A DNA stretch of 64,000 nt from Candidatus Scatonaster coprocaballi (GTDB lineage Bacteria; Bacillota; Clostridia; Saccharofermentanales; Saccharofermentanaceae): the NCBI GenBank assembly GCA_018064475.1, contig JAGHVD010000007.1, positions 1-64,000 on the forward strand, read 5' to 3'. The translations under genes were made by a program, and so were the position numbers. Below are positions 53,670 to 61,813 of this stretch, one piece after another (position 1 is the stretch's first letter; every line of letters begins with the position of its first letter). The notes below the pieces were generated by a model that had not been told where the DNA came from, searched no databases, and saw only the letters and a list, made by a program, of their open reading frames with translations.

Positions 53670-55754
53670 ATGACCAATTATTCGGCAGACAAGATCCGTA
53701 ATATCGCGTTATTGGGACACGGCGGATCCGGCAAAACAGCACTGGCAGAAGCAATGCTCTTCTGCTCCAAAGCAATCGATCGTCTGGGTCGTGGAGTAGA
53801 TGGTAACACTACACTGGATTTTGACCCAGAAGAAGTGAAACGCCAGATTTCTATCAACACATCCGTAGCGGCATGTGAATGGAAGAACACGAAGATGAAT
53901 ATCATCGACACACCAGGTGATTTCGATTTTCTCGGCGAGACCATGGCAGGTATTCGTGTAGCGGGTAGTGCAATCGTAGTGATTAGTGCCAAGGGCGGTA
54001 CGTCCGTTGGTTCAGAGAAGGCCATCCGCCTTCTGAATAAGAGAAAAGTTCCGTTCATGTTCTTCTTGAACCGTATGGACGAACCGAACGCGGACTTCGA
54101 GGGTGTAATCTCTCGTATGATGGCTCGTTATGGCCGTGGTGTCATCCCACTTTCTTTCCCGATTATGACCGATGATAAGATGACGGGTATCGTTGACGTA
54201 ATGAATAAGCGTGCTTTCACACTGGATGAGAAGACCGGCGCGCAGACTGAGATTCCGCTTCCGGCAGAATTCGAAGATCGTGTCAATGAACTTCAGGATA
54301 AGGTAAATGAAGTCGTTGCGGAGAGCGATGAAGAACTGATGGAGAAGTACTTCGCAGGTGAGCCTTTCACCGAAGATGAATTCCGTCGTGGCGTACATGC
54401 CGGATTTGCAGACGGCGTGCTGCACCCGATCTATTGCGGTTCAGCTTACAAGAACTGGGGCGTCGAGTTCCTGATGAACTGTATCTCCAAGGATACACCG
54501 CCGGCCTCGACAAAACCACCGCAAGAAGGTGTAACACCGGACGGCGAGAAGTTGACTATCGTTTGTAAGGAAGAAGATCCGCTTGCAGCATTTATCTTTA
54601 AGACCATTGCAGACCCGTTCGTTGGTCGTATCTCCCTGTTCCGTGTATATGCCGGTGTGCTGAAGAGCAACGCGACAGTATACAATGCGGTCAAAGAGAA
54701 GGAAGAGCGCATGGGCGGCTTGTTCTACATGGTTGGTAAGAAGCAGATCCCGACGGATCAGGTTGTGGCCGGCGATATTGGTGCGGTTGCAAAGCTTGTA
54801 ATCTCTCAGACGAACGATACACTCTGTGACAAGTCCCGTATTGTGACACTGACCAAGATCAACTTCCCGACACCGTGCTTGTCGATGGGTATCGTCCCGA
54901 AGGCTCGTGGCGAAGAAGATAAGATCATGGCAGGCCTGAATAAGCTGAAGGATGAGGATCCGGTATTCACAGTAACGAATAACGCGGAGACGAAGCAGAT
55001 GGTAATCGCAGGTCTTGGTGAGCAGGAAATCTCTGTATTGAAGAGTAAGCTGAAGACCAAGTTCAATGTAGATGCAGATCTGGAAGAACCTCGTGTGCCA
55101 TACCGTGAAGCGATTCGTAAGAAGGTCAAGGTACAGGGCAAGCATAAGAAGCAGTCCGGTGGTCACGGCCAGTATGGTGATGTGTGGATTGAGTTCGAAC
55201 CGAATCCGGAGTCAGAAGAACTGGTATTCGCAGAGAATGTATTCGGCGGCGCAGTTCCGAGAAACTTCTTCCCAGCTGTTGAGAAAGGACTTCAGGATGC
55301 AGTCAAGAAGGGTACGCTGGGCGGCTATCCGGTTGTAAACCTCAAGGCTACCTTGGTCGATGGTTCCTACCACGATGTAGACTCCTCAGAAATGGCATTT
55401 AAGATTGCTGCAAACTTGGCTTTCAAGGCTGGTATGGCTGCAGGTAACCCGGTTCTCCTTGAGCCGATCAGTTCTGTATCCGTTCATGTTCCGGAAGAGA
55501 AACAGGGCGATATCATGGGCGACATGAACAAGCGTCGTGGCCGTATTATGGGTATCGACAGTGATGAGACAGGTTCGGTCATCAACTGCGAAGTACCGAC
55601 ATCTGAGATGGCTACCTATGCAACAGATCTTAAGTCCATGACACAGGGCCGCGGCTGGTACACCATTGAGCACGCTCGTTATGAGCAGGCTCCGGGTGAT
55701 GTACAGGCGAAGGTCATCGAAGCCAGAAAGGCTTTCTTGGAGGATGAAGATTAA
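53670..55754 (+). CDS. elongation factor G paralogue (EF-G2-like GTPase)
   Basis: The 694-residue translational GTPase has all EF-G domains, but its G1 motif is GHGGSGKT (16-23), not the classic AHIDAGKT. G4 is NRMD. In switch II, where canonical EF-G has DTPGHVDF, it reads DTPGDFDF (80-87), so the catalytic His is Asp84. These traits place it in the EF-G2-like branch, whose members often bind ribosomes but hydrolyse GTP differently. Normal EF-G sits in the str operon, not here. AGGAGG precedes ATG by 9 nt. It ends with a strong terminator. Confidence 0.87.
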   Translation: MTNYSADKIRNIALLGHGGSGKTALAEAMLFCSKAIDRLGRGVDGNTTLDFDPEEVKRQISINTSVAACEWKNTKMNIIDTPGDFDFLGETMAGIRVAGSAIVVISAKGGTSVGSEKAIRLLNKRKVPFMFFLNRMDEPNADFEGVISRMMARYGRGVIPLSFPIMTDDKMTGIVDVMNKRAFTLDEKTGAQTEIPLPAEFEDRVNELQDKVNEVVAESDEELMEKYFAGEPFTEDEFRRGVHAGFADGVLHPIYCGSAYKNWGVEFLMNCISKDTPPASTKPPQEGVTPDGEKLTIVCKEEDPLAAFIFKTIADPFVGRISLFRVYAGVLKSNATVYNAVKEKEERMGGLFYMVGKKQIPTDQVVAGDIGAVAKLVISQTNDTLCDKSRIVTLTKINFPTPCLSMGIVPKARGEEDKIMAGLNKLKDEDPVFTVTNNAETKQMVIAGLGEQEISVLKSKLKTKFNVDADLEEPRVPYREAIRKKVKVQGKHKKQSGGHGQYGDVWIEFEPNPESEELVFAENVFGGAVPRNFFPAVEKGLQDAVKKGTLGGYPVVNLKATLVDGSYHDVDSSEMAFKIAANLAFKAGMAAGNPVLLEPISSVSVHVPEEKQGDIMGDMNKRRGRIMGIDSDETGSVINCEVPTSEMATYATDLKSMTQGRGWYTIEHARYEQAPGDVQAKVIEARKAFLEDED

Positions 55755-55793
55755 TTACTCATCGCGTCAGACAAGTGAGGGTTGAGATATGGG

Positions 55794-55830
55794 GACTGGC
55801 TTGGAAGAGATTCCAAGCCAGTCTTTCTTT
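55794..55830 (+). terminator. intrinsic terminator after the EF-G-like gene
   Basis: GACTGGCTTGGAA (55794-55806) and TTCCAAGCCAGTC (55811-55823) form a perfect 13-bp stem closed by a GAGA (GNRA) tetraloop, followed by TTTCTTTG. Confidence 0.9.
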
Positions 55831-55895
55831 GTTCGAAAAAGAATACGGAAAATACTTGTTTTGAACTGCAAGCGCGGTGTGCAAAGCAGGAGTTT

Positions 55896-55904
55896 TGGTA
55901 TAAA
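55896..55904 (+). promoter_or_regulatory. extended -10 promoter of hprK
   Basis: TGGTATAAA at 55896-55904 matches TGnTATAAT with one mismatch, 37 nt before the hprK ATG and after the previous terminator. Confidence 0.45.
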
Positions 55905-55941
55905 ATAGAACATAGACTAATATTGACGGAGGAGCGCCCCC

Positions 55942-56871
55942 ATGCCCTATTCGAGTGTTTTTCTCACAGAAATCATCAAATACTTCGATCTGGAACAGGT
56001 CTATGCACCGGCAGATCTTGAGAAAGTCAGAATACACGTTGCCGACGTAACCCGTCCAGGCTTACAGCTGGCGGGATATTACGACCATTTCGGTCCGGAT
56101 CGTATCCAGCTGATCGGTAACATGGAGCACGCATATCTGGACAAACTTACATCCGAACAACGTGAACAGCGTCTGGCGGCACTCTTTGACAAGAACATTC
56201 CGTGCCTGATTCTGACTCGAAATCACGTGGCTCATGATGAATTGATCCGTGTGGCGGAGAAGACCGGTATCCCGGTACTTCGCACGCACCAGGCCACGAG
56301 TGAATTTATGAGTTCACTGGTAAAATATCTGAATGTAGAACTTGCTCCACGCATCTCCATGCACGGTGTACTCGTCGAGGTCAATGGTGAAGGTATTCTG
56401 ATCTTGGGTGAGAGTGGCGTCGGTAAATCTGAAACCGCGTTGGAGATCGTTAAGCGTGGTCATCGACTGATTGCCGACGACCAGGTCGAGATCCGTCGTG
56501 TATCGGAGACCACACTGCTTGGCCGCGCGCCGGAAGTGATCCGACACCTGATTGAGATCCGTGGTATCGGTATTCTGGATGTAAAGGAATTGTACGGTGT
56601 TTCTTCTGTTAAGCTTCAGGAGAACATTGACTTCGTAATCAACTTGGAACTGTGGGATGAGAAGAAGACCTACGATCGCCTGGGTATCACGGATGAGACA
56701 ACGGATATTCTGGGTATCAAGGTGCCCTCCATCACAATTCCGGTTGGACCTGGCCGAAATCTGGCCATTATCGTTGAGGCGGCTGCAATCAACTATCGTG
56801 TGAAGAAGATGGGTTATAATGCGGCCAAGGATCTGGTTACCAGGGTTTTCCCAGGTGGACTGAATCCGTAA
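55942..56871 (+). CDS. hprK: HPr kinase/phosphorylase
   Basis: The 309-residue enzyme phosphorylates or dephosphorylates HPr on Ser46 and so controls carbon catabolite repression. It has an N-terminal MurF-like domain, H141 (MHGVL), P-loop GESGVGKS (156-163), D179-D180 (IADDQVEI) and the K-signature LIEIRGIGILDVKELYGVSSVK. All catalytic residues are present. It opens the conserved run hprK-murB-rapZ-whiA; the 38-nt gap to murB implies one transcript. Confidence 0.95.
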   Translation: MPYSSVFLTEIIKYFDLEQVYAPADLEKVRIHVADVTRPGLQLAGYYDHFGPDRIQLIGNMEHAYLDKLTSEQREQRLAALFDKNIPCLILTRNHVAHDELIRVAEKTGIPVLRTHQATSEFMSSLVKYLNVELAPRISMHGVLVEVNGEGILILGESGVGKSETALEIVKRGHRLIADDQVEIRRVSETTLLGRAPEVIRHLIEIRGIGILDVKELYGVSSVKLQENIDFVINLELWDEKKTYDRLGITDETTDILGIKVPSITIPVGPGRNLAIIVEAAAINYRVKKMGYNAAKDLVTRVFPGGLNP

Positions 56872-56909
56872 GTGAAGTTTGAAGTAGGAGTAGGAAAGGG
56901 GTATATCTC

Positions 56910-57878
56910 ATGAAGACAGGCAGCAATACGATCGAGGCTTTGAAGCGGAAGCTGATCGATGCCGGAATGGTAGAACTTGCAAAGGGGATTCGGCTGGATG
57001 AGCCGATGAAGTTGCATACTTCTTTCCGGGTGGGTGGTCCTGCAGATATTTATGTTACCCCTTCTCGTAAAGAAGAGATCCTTGCGCTGATTGATGCGGC
57101 TCAAATACTGCATATCCCGTACTTTCTCATGGGAAATGGATCAAATCTGGTGATTTCGGATGAGGGAATGGAAGGCCTGGTGATTCACCTGAGCGAGCCG
57201 TTCTCGAGCATCGAGGCGAAACCGGATGATTCGATTCCGGACACAGAATTGATTCGTGTCTCGGCCGGAACCCTTCTGATCCGACTGGCTTCTTTTGCCA
57301 CGAAGGCGGGCTTGAGTGGGCTGGAGTTTGCTTCCGGCATTCCTGGATCGGTCGGTGGCGCAGTGTTCATGAATGCGGGGGCCTATGACCACGATATTTC
57401 TGAAGTGATTGAAGAAGTGACGTATATCACATCGGAAGGCGAAGTGAAGACCAAGAAGGGCGAGGAACTTCAGTTCGGTTATCGAAAAAGTATATTCATG
57501 ACGGAGGGCGGCATCGTACTGGAAGCGTTGGTTCGTCTGAAGCGTGGCAATCGGGAAGAGATCGAAGAGCAGGTACGCACTTATTCTGAGAAGCGTACGA
57601 AGTCTCAACCACTGAATTTCCCGAGTGCGGGCAGTATGTTCAAGCGCCCGACCGGACACTATACCGGTGCATTGATCGAACAGTGTGGGCTGAAGGGTGC
57701 ATCCGTCGGCGGTGCACAGGTTTCGGAGAAACATGCAGGATTCGTCATCAATAAGGGTGATGCGACTGCGAAGGACATTGACGAACTGGTGAAGAAGATC
57801 CAGAAAGAGGTCAAAGCGAAGTTCGATGTAGATCTGGAACGCGAAGTGAGATTCATCGGAAGAGGATTCTCTTCCTAA
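56910..57878 (+). CDS. murB: UDP-N-acetylenolpyruvoylglucosamine reductase
   Basis: The 322-residue FAD enzyme makes UDP-MurNAc in peptidoglycan synthesis. FAD site: HTSFRVGGPADIYV, MGNGSNLVISDEG, GIPGSVGGAVFMNAGAYD. Catalytic Ser242 is in PSAGSMFKRP and Arg192 in YRKS. SAGSMFKRP points to the type II form. ATG 56910 follows AAAGGGG. It is the second gene of the hprK run and ends 21 nt before rapZ. Confidence 0.95.
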   Translation: MKTGSNTIEALKRKLIDAGMVELAKGIRLDEPMKLHTSFRVGGPADIYVTPSRKEEILALIDAAQILHIPYFLMGNGSNLVISDEGMEGLVIHLSEPFSSIEAKPDDSIPDTELIRVSAGTLLIRLASFATKAGLSGLEFASGIPGSVGGAVFMNAGAYDHDISEVIEEVTYITSEGEVKTKKGEELQFGYRKSIFMTEGGIVLEALVRLKRGNREEIEEQVRTYSEKRTKSQPLNFPSAGSMFKRPTGHYTGALIEQCGLKGASVGGAQVSEKHAGFVINKGDATAKDIDELVKKIQKEVKAKFDVDLEREVRFIGRGFSS

Positions 57879-57899
57879 TAGTAAGGAGAAGGTGGAAGC

Positions 57900-58799
57900 A
57901 TGGATGTCATTATTCTGACAGGTATGTCTGGCGCTGGTAAAAGCCAGGCAGCGCATTTTCTAGAAGATCAGGGGTATTTCTGTATCGACAATCTTCCGCC
58001 GATCGTTCTGCCGGAATTGGTGCGAACCTTCCTGAAAGGACAAGGTGGCGAAGGCTTCGCTGTGAATAAGCTTGCTTTCGTGGTGGATATTCGAAGCAAG
58101 GAATTCCTGAAAGACTTTGGCAAAGCACTCACCGAGTTGGAGAAACTGGAGTCGCCGTATCGGATCATTTTCCTAGAGGCTAGCGATCATGTGCTGGTAA
58201 GCCGCTATCGCCAGACCAGGAGAAAGCACCCGCTGTCGGATGGCCTGTCACTTGTCGAAGCCATTGAGAAAGAACGTGCGTTGATGCGAGGAATTCGTGC
58301 ACGTGCGACACACATTATCGATACTTCCATGATCGCGTTGAGCGCGCTGCGCGATGAATTACAGTACATCATCGAGATCGAAGACGAGATGACGATGGAC
58401 ATCCATGTTGAGTCCTTCGGCTTCAAGTATGGTATTCCAGGTGACAGCGATGTGACCTGTGATGTGCGTTTCCTACCGAATCCGTTCTACATTCCGGAAT
58501 TGAAGATGCTCTGCGGTAAGGACCAGGGAATCATTGATTTTCTTGAGTCTCATGAAGAGACGGAAGAATACTATAAGAAGATGATGGATCTTCTTTGCTT
58601 CTCGGTTCCGCTCTATATCCGTGAGGGGAAAGCCCGCCTGTCGATTGGCGTCGGCTGTACCGGCGGACGTCACCGCTCGGTATATTTTGCCGAGCGTCTG
58701 GCTTCCGGACTGAAGGAGGCCGGCTATCGTGTGTCCCTCCATCATCGTGATATTGAGAAAGATCCACGCTATTCACGCATTGAGGATAAGAAAGCATGA
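57900..58799 (+). CDS. rapZ: RapZ/YvcJ family RNase adapter, nucleotide-binding
   Basis: The 299-residue protein has a P-loop GMSGAGKSQ (8-16), SDGLSLVEAIEKERALM and the C-terminal motif VGCTGGRHRSVYFAERLA, both characteristic. In Gram-negatives RapZ delivers GlmZ RNA to RNase E; in Bacillota the homologue YvcJ binds and hydrolyses nucleotides and affects competence. The stop overlaps whiA (ATGA), so translation is coupled. Confidence 0.95.
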   Translation: MDVIILTGMSGAGKSQAAHFLEDQGYFCIDNLPPIVLPELVRTFLKGQGGEGFAVNKLAFVVDIRSKEFLKDFGKALTELEKLESPYRIIFLEASDHVLVSRYRQTRRKHPLSDGLSLVEAIEKERALMRGIRARATHIIDTSMIALSALRDELQYIIEIEDEMTMDIHVESFGFKYGIPGDSDVTCDVRFLPNPFYIPELKMLCGKDQGIIDFLESHEETEEYYKKMMDLLCFSVPLYIREGKARLSIGVGCTGGRHRSVYFAERLASGLKEAGYRVSLHHRDIEKDPRYSRIEDKKA

Positions 58800-59695
58800 G
58801 TACGGAGACGTATTCTCAGAGAATCAAGTCGGATATTCGTAAAACATCCTATAAGACCAAAGAAGAGTGGGCGGCCGAGATGGCGGCCCTCTGCCTCTGC
58901 AGTGGTTTTACCGAGGACATGATCGAAGATATCATCCATGTACACTGTACGAGCGAAGAGGTGGCGCAACGGCTTCTTCAGGATGCGAAGAACAGCCAGC
59001 TTTCTATGACTGCCCAAGGTCCTAACCGAATCGGACGCCGCGGCGGAAGTGTGTACGAAGTGCTTTTCCCAGCGATTGAATTCGAGAATTTCATTACGCC
59101 GTACCTGATGCCGGATGTGATTGCCGATGAGATCTCGGCGGATGAGGCCTTGCGCCGTGCGATGCTGCGCGGGGCGTTCATGGCGCGTGGGTCGATGAGT
59201 GATCCCAATCTTCGGTTCCGAATGGAGATCCTCTGTAAGACCGATGCGTTTGTCAAAATGCTTGTGCTGCTTATGCATGCGGAGAATATCCAGCCGTCGA
59301 CGCGTGTGCTGGATACCACATGGTCGATCTACTTTAAGAAGATGGATGAGATCTGTGATTTTCTAGTTATTCTGGGAGCGGTGAGCCTGATGTTCGAACT
59401 TCAGAATATTCGTGCCCAGCATGAGGTGAATCGGATGGTCGCGCGCTCGGTCAACTTGGATAACTGGACCATGCAGCAGCAGTCGGAGGCGAGTGCGAAG
59501 CGTACGCAGAAACTGGAAGCGCTGCTGGCCTCGGAACAGGCGGCCAGAATTCCGAAGGAACTACTGGACGTGGCACGCATCCATATCGACAATCCGGGTC
59601 TTTCTCTGACGGAACTGGGTAAGCTGATGGATCCGCCGATCAGTAAGTCCGGTATGAATCACCGTCTTCGTAAATTGATGGACCTGCTCGATTAA
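58796..59695 (+). CDS. whiA: WhiA family DNA-binding protein
   Basis: The 299-residue protein has an N-terminal LAGLIDADG-like domain (LRRAMLRGAFMARGSMSDPNLRFR) and a C-terminal helix-turn-helix (LSLTELGKLMDPPISKSGMNHRLRKLMDL). WhiA acts in cell division and chromosome segregation in Bacillota. In most Bacillota yvcK (glmR) lies between rapZ and whiA; here they overlap, so yvcK is absent from this cluster. Confidence 0.95.
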   Translation: MSTETYSQRIKSDIRKTSYKTKEEWAAEMAALCLCSGFTEDMIEDIIHVHCTSEEVAQRLLQDAKNSQLSMTAQGPNRIGRRGGSVYEVLFPAIEFENFITPYLMPDVIADEISADEALRRAMLRGAFMARGSMSDPNLRFRMEILCKTDAFVKMLVLLMHAENIQPSTRVLDTTWSIYFKKMDEICDFLVILGAVSLMFELQNIRAQHEVNRMVARSVNLDNWTMQQQSEASAKRTQKLEALLASEQAARIPKELLDVARIHIDNPGLSLTELGKLMDPPISKSGMNHRLRKLMDLLD

Positions 59696-59722
59696 CCATT
59701 CTTATCTCTCCACAGCGACGTA

Positions 59723-59752
59723 TTGACATATTACTTAATACCAGTCTATAAT
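59723..59752 (+). promoter_or_regulatory. promoter of the PadR operon
   Basis: TTGACA (59723-59728), an 18-bp spacer and TATAAT (59747-59752), all perfect hexamers. An inverted repeat TTGAAT/ATTCAA (59761-59766, 59784-59789) lies just downstream and could be an autoregulatory site for the PadR protein. Confidence 0.7.
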
Positions 59753-59840
59753 CAGTATTGTTGAATATACAGTAGTGAACATGATTCAATAATTTCGAGT
59801 TCAGCATATTCACGAATGAAGAAAAGGAGGAGACGTGCAA

Positions 59841-60158
59841 ATGAATGTACAGTTCAAGAAGGGCGTGCTGGATCTGTGTGTACTAGCGATGCTCAAGGAT
59901 AGCGACCGATACGGATACGAATTGGCCAGTACATTGTCCGAGACGATTAAAATTTCAGACGGCACCGTATATCCGCTTCTGAGAAAACTCGCAAGTGACG
60001 GTCTGGTGGCCTCTTATCTACAGGAATCACAGAGTGGCCCGCCGAGGAAATACTATAGCTTGACGGCATCAGGCAAGATCCGACTCCAGGAATTACTGGA
60101 TGACTGGAATGCTTTTACCGCAAGCGTAAATAAGATCGTAGGAGGAAGAAATGCATGA
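59841..60158 (+). CDS. PadR-family transcriptional regulator
   Basis: The 105-residue regulator starts MNVQFKKGVLDLCVLAMLKDSDRYGYEL and includes ISDGTVYPLLRKLASDGLVASY, the PadR winged-helix pattern, with a short C-terminal dimer helix. Start ATG 59841 fits AAGGAGGAG about 8 nt upstream; GTG 59835 is also in frame but very close to that site. It overlaps the next gene by 4 nt. PadR genes next to DUF1700 genes are a common pair in Bacillota; the PadR protein likely represses its own operon. Confidence 0.88.
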   Translation: MNVQFKKGVLDLCVLAMLKDSDRYGYELASTLSETIKISDGTVYPLLRKLASDGLVASYLQESQSGPPRKYYSLTASGKIRLQELLDDWNAFTASVNKIVGGRNA

Positions 60159-60979
60159 ATAAGAATGAATATATTTCAGCACTGCGTTCGCAGCTCCGTA
60201 GACTTCCTTCCAATGATGTCGATGAGATCGTGAAGGAATTCGAGGCACATTTCGATATGGGCATCGCAGACGGCAAGACTGAGTTCGAGATCGCGCAGAA
60301 ACTGGGTGCGCCGGAAGAAGTTGCACAGTACTATCTGAGTGATGAGGTGCCGCAGTTCGAGGTGAAGAACGATGGAAATGGTACATCCGCCGGCTTCCCA
60401 ATCATTCCGGTCAAGACCGGTTGGGTGATCGATCGCGGCGTAGGTCCGCAGACTGCAGCTGGTTTTGCCAACGGACAGTATGCTAGACCGGTAAATAATC
60501 AGCCGCCAAAGCCGGAACCGAGTGATGCACCCAATGCTCACGTTGGTGCGAAGGCGAAGGAAACTTATGAGAAGGTTGGTCCGCAGGGTCAGAAGAACAT
60601 CCCGCTGCCGCCTTATCCGGAATATCCGTCACAGAATCCCGGACGAGTTACGAAGCAGCCGAAGGATTGTCACATCCTCTTTGCTTGGCTCTTCACCATC
60701 TTCGTATTTATTCCGGTATGGATCTTGGCGCTGGCTCTCGTACTTCTGTTGATTGCAGCTCCAATCGGACTTGGCGTACTTTGCGTAGGCCTCTTCACAT
60801 GGGTACCGGGTATGTCGGTTGGCGTAGGTGGAACAGTCTGCTTGGCGATTGCCTCAGCTTTTGCGGCGATTGGCGCGGCGTTCGTAGCTTTCTTCGCCCT
60901 CAAGGGCTTCGTACTTGGAACGATTGCTTATATTCGCTACATTGCGAGCGGATGTAAGTCGAAAGGAGGCAATGTATGA
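60155..60979 (+). CDS. HAAS/DUF1700 membrane protein
   Basis: The 274-residue protein has the HAAS domain (about 1-60: MNKNEYISALRSQLRRLP, EIVKEFEAHFDMGIADGKTEFEIAQKLGAPEEVAQYYL), a Pro-rich linker (about 110-160) and then helices at about 175-205 and 225-265. The HAAS domain marks DUF1700 proteins, which pair with PadR regulators and small membrane proteins. The next gene overlaps by 4 nt. Probably a membrane-stress or signalling component. Confidence 0.82.
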   Translation: MNKNEYISALRSQLRRLPSNDVDEIVKEFEAHFDMGIADGKTEFEIAQKLGAPEEVAQYYLSDEVPQFEVKNDGNGTSAGFPIIPVKTGWVIDRGVGPQTAAGFANGQYARPVNNQPPKPEPSDAPNAHVGAKAKETYEKVGPQGQKNIPLPPYPEYPSQNPGRVTKQPKDCHILFAWLFTIFVFIPVWILALALVLLLIAAPIGLGVLCVGLFTWVPGMSVGVGGTVCLAIASAFAAIGAAFVAFFALKGFVLGTIAYIRYIASGCKSKGGNV

Positions 60980-61281
60980 GAAAAGGAACTGCTGTATGTA
61001 TTGTAATCATGGTGCTGAGCTTTGTTCTCTCCCTGATTTTCCTGTTCGCCAGTGCCACGATGTATATTGCGTCTGGTACCAAAGAGGTGGCGGAGCACAT
61101 TATTTCCGGTGACGTCACGAAGTGGTTCGGTAAATTCGACGGCATTGATGTGGATAAGGATGGCGTAACTGTTGATCTGCCGGGTCTCGATATTATTGCG
61201 GATGACGAGGGTGTGGACTTTGACTTCCTGTTCATCCACGTCAATACAAGAGACACAGAAGAAGAGAAGGCAGGTAACTAA
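60976..61281 (+). CDS. small membrane protein of the PadR operon
   Basis: The 101-residue protein has one helix at about 6-30 (GTAVCIVIMVLSFVLSLIFLF) and a short outer part with FDGIDVDKDGVTVDLPGLDII, which looks like the start of a DUF4097-type beta-helix but is too short for that family. It ends with a Lys/Glu tail. Start overlaps the previous stop by 4 nt. Unknown function. Confidence 0.6.
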   Translation: MRKGTAVCIVIMVLSFVLSLIFLFASATMYIASGTKEVAEHIISGDVTKWFGKFDGIDVDKDGVTVDLPGLDIIADDEGVDFDFLFIHVNTRDTEEEKAGN

Positions 61282-61371
61282 GAAGAGGTAAGGAATTCTT
61301 CCGGTCAAGGAGACTTCGGGAACCCGTCATTGGAACCCGAAGGACCGAGGAGAAGAGACTGAAGGAGGACG

Positions 61372-61408
61372 GGAGTCGTCTCGATTACGAGACGGCTCCT
61401 CTCTTTTT
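61372..61408 (+). terminator. intrinsic terminator after the PadR operon
   Basis: GAGTCGTCTCG (61373-61383) and CGAGACGGCTC (61388-61398) pair with one G-T wobble around an ATTA loop, followed by CTCTCTTTTTC. Confidence 0.88.
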
Positions 61409-61418
61409 CGCAAAAATC

Positions 61419-61447
61419 TTGACATCGGGGATTTTTCGCCGCATAAT
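61419..61447 (+). promoter_or_regulatory. promoter of the T-box leader
   Basis: TTGACA (61419-61424, perfect), 17-bp spacer, CATAAT (61442-61447, 5 of 6). Transcription should start near 61454, about 360 nt before the ligase ATG. Confidence 0.7.
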
Positions 61448-61453
61448 CTGCTT

Positions 61454-61785
61454 ATCTGTTATAGATGAAATGCGTTGACGGAGATAAGTAGCGATTGGAA
61501 GTCGTACAGGGCGTGTGGGTCTAGATTGAGAGCCTACATACGAACGGAGAATCAGACGAAGTTCCCTCCCGAGCAGATCTGCTGAACATTGTGGTTCCGG
61601 AAATCGGAGTGATAAGTAGGTGGATACGGTGTTGCTCACCGTTACGAGGAGCAGAGGCTGATAGGCCTTATAAGTGCGAGTGGTTCTCCCAAATTGTTGG
61701 GAGCCTTCGAAAATGGGTGGTACCGCGAAATTGTTTATTCGTCCCATTGCTGTTTTGTAGGAGAACGGCGATGGGCTTTTTTGTT
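61454..61785 (+). promoter_or_regulatory. T-box riboswitch, predicted tRNA-Phe (specifier UUC)
   Basis: The conserved T-box core is at 61712-61727 (AATGGGTGGTACCGCG). It is followed by a terminator stem CCCATTGC (61743-61750) with GCGATGGG (61768-61775) and six T (61777-61782). In Stem I, GGAGATAAGTA at 61475-61485 faces the specifier strand at about 61558-61567, where GAA-G-TTC-C matches the GAA-x-specifier pattern of known T-boxes, giving TTC (61562-61564). The UGGU bulge fits a tRNA with discriminator A73, as tRNA-Phe has. Uncharged tRNA should open the leader and turn on the ligase gene at 61814. Confidence 0.85.
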
Positions 61786-61813
61786 GCCGTTCATGCGAAA
61801 GGAAGGTATAGAA

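Noticed and set aside
54441-55166. 241-codon minus-strand frame inside the EF-G-like gene
   Set aside because: Antisense shadow; no start signals or recognisable domain.
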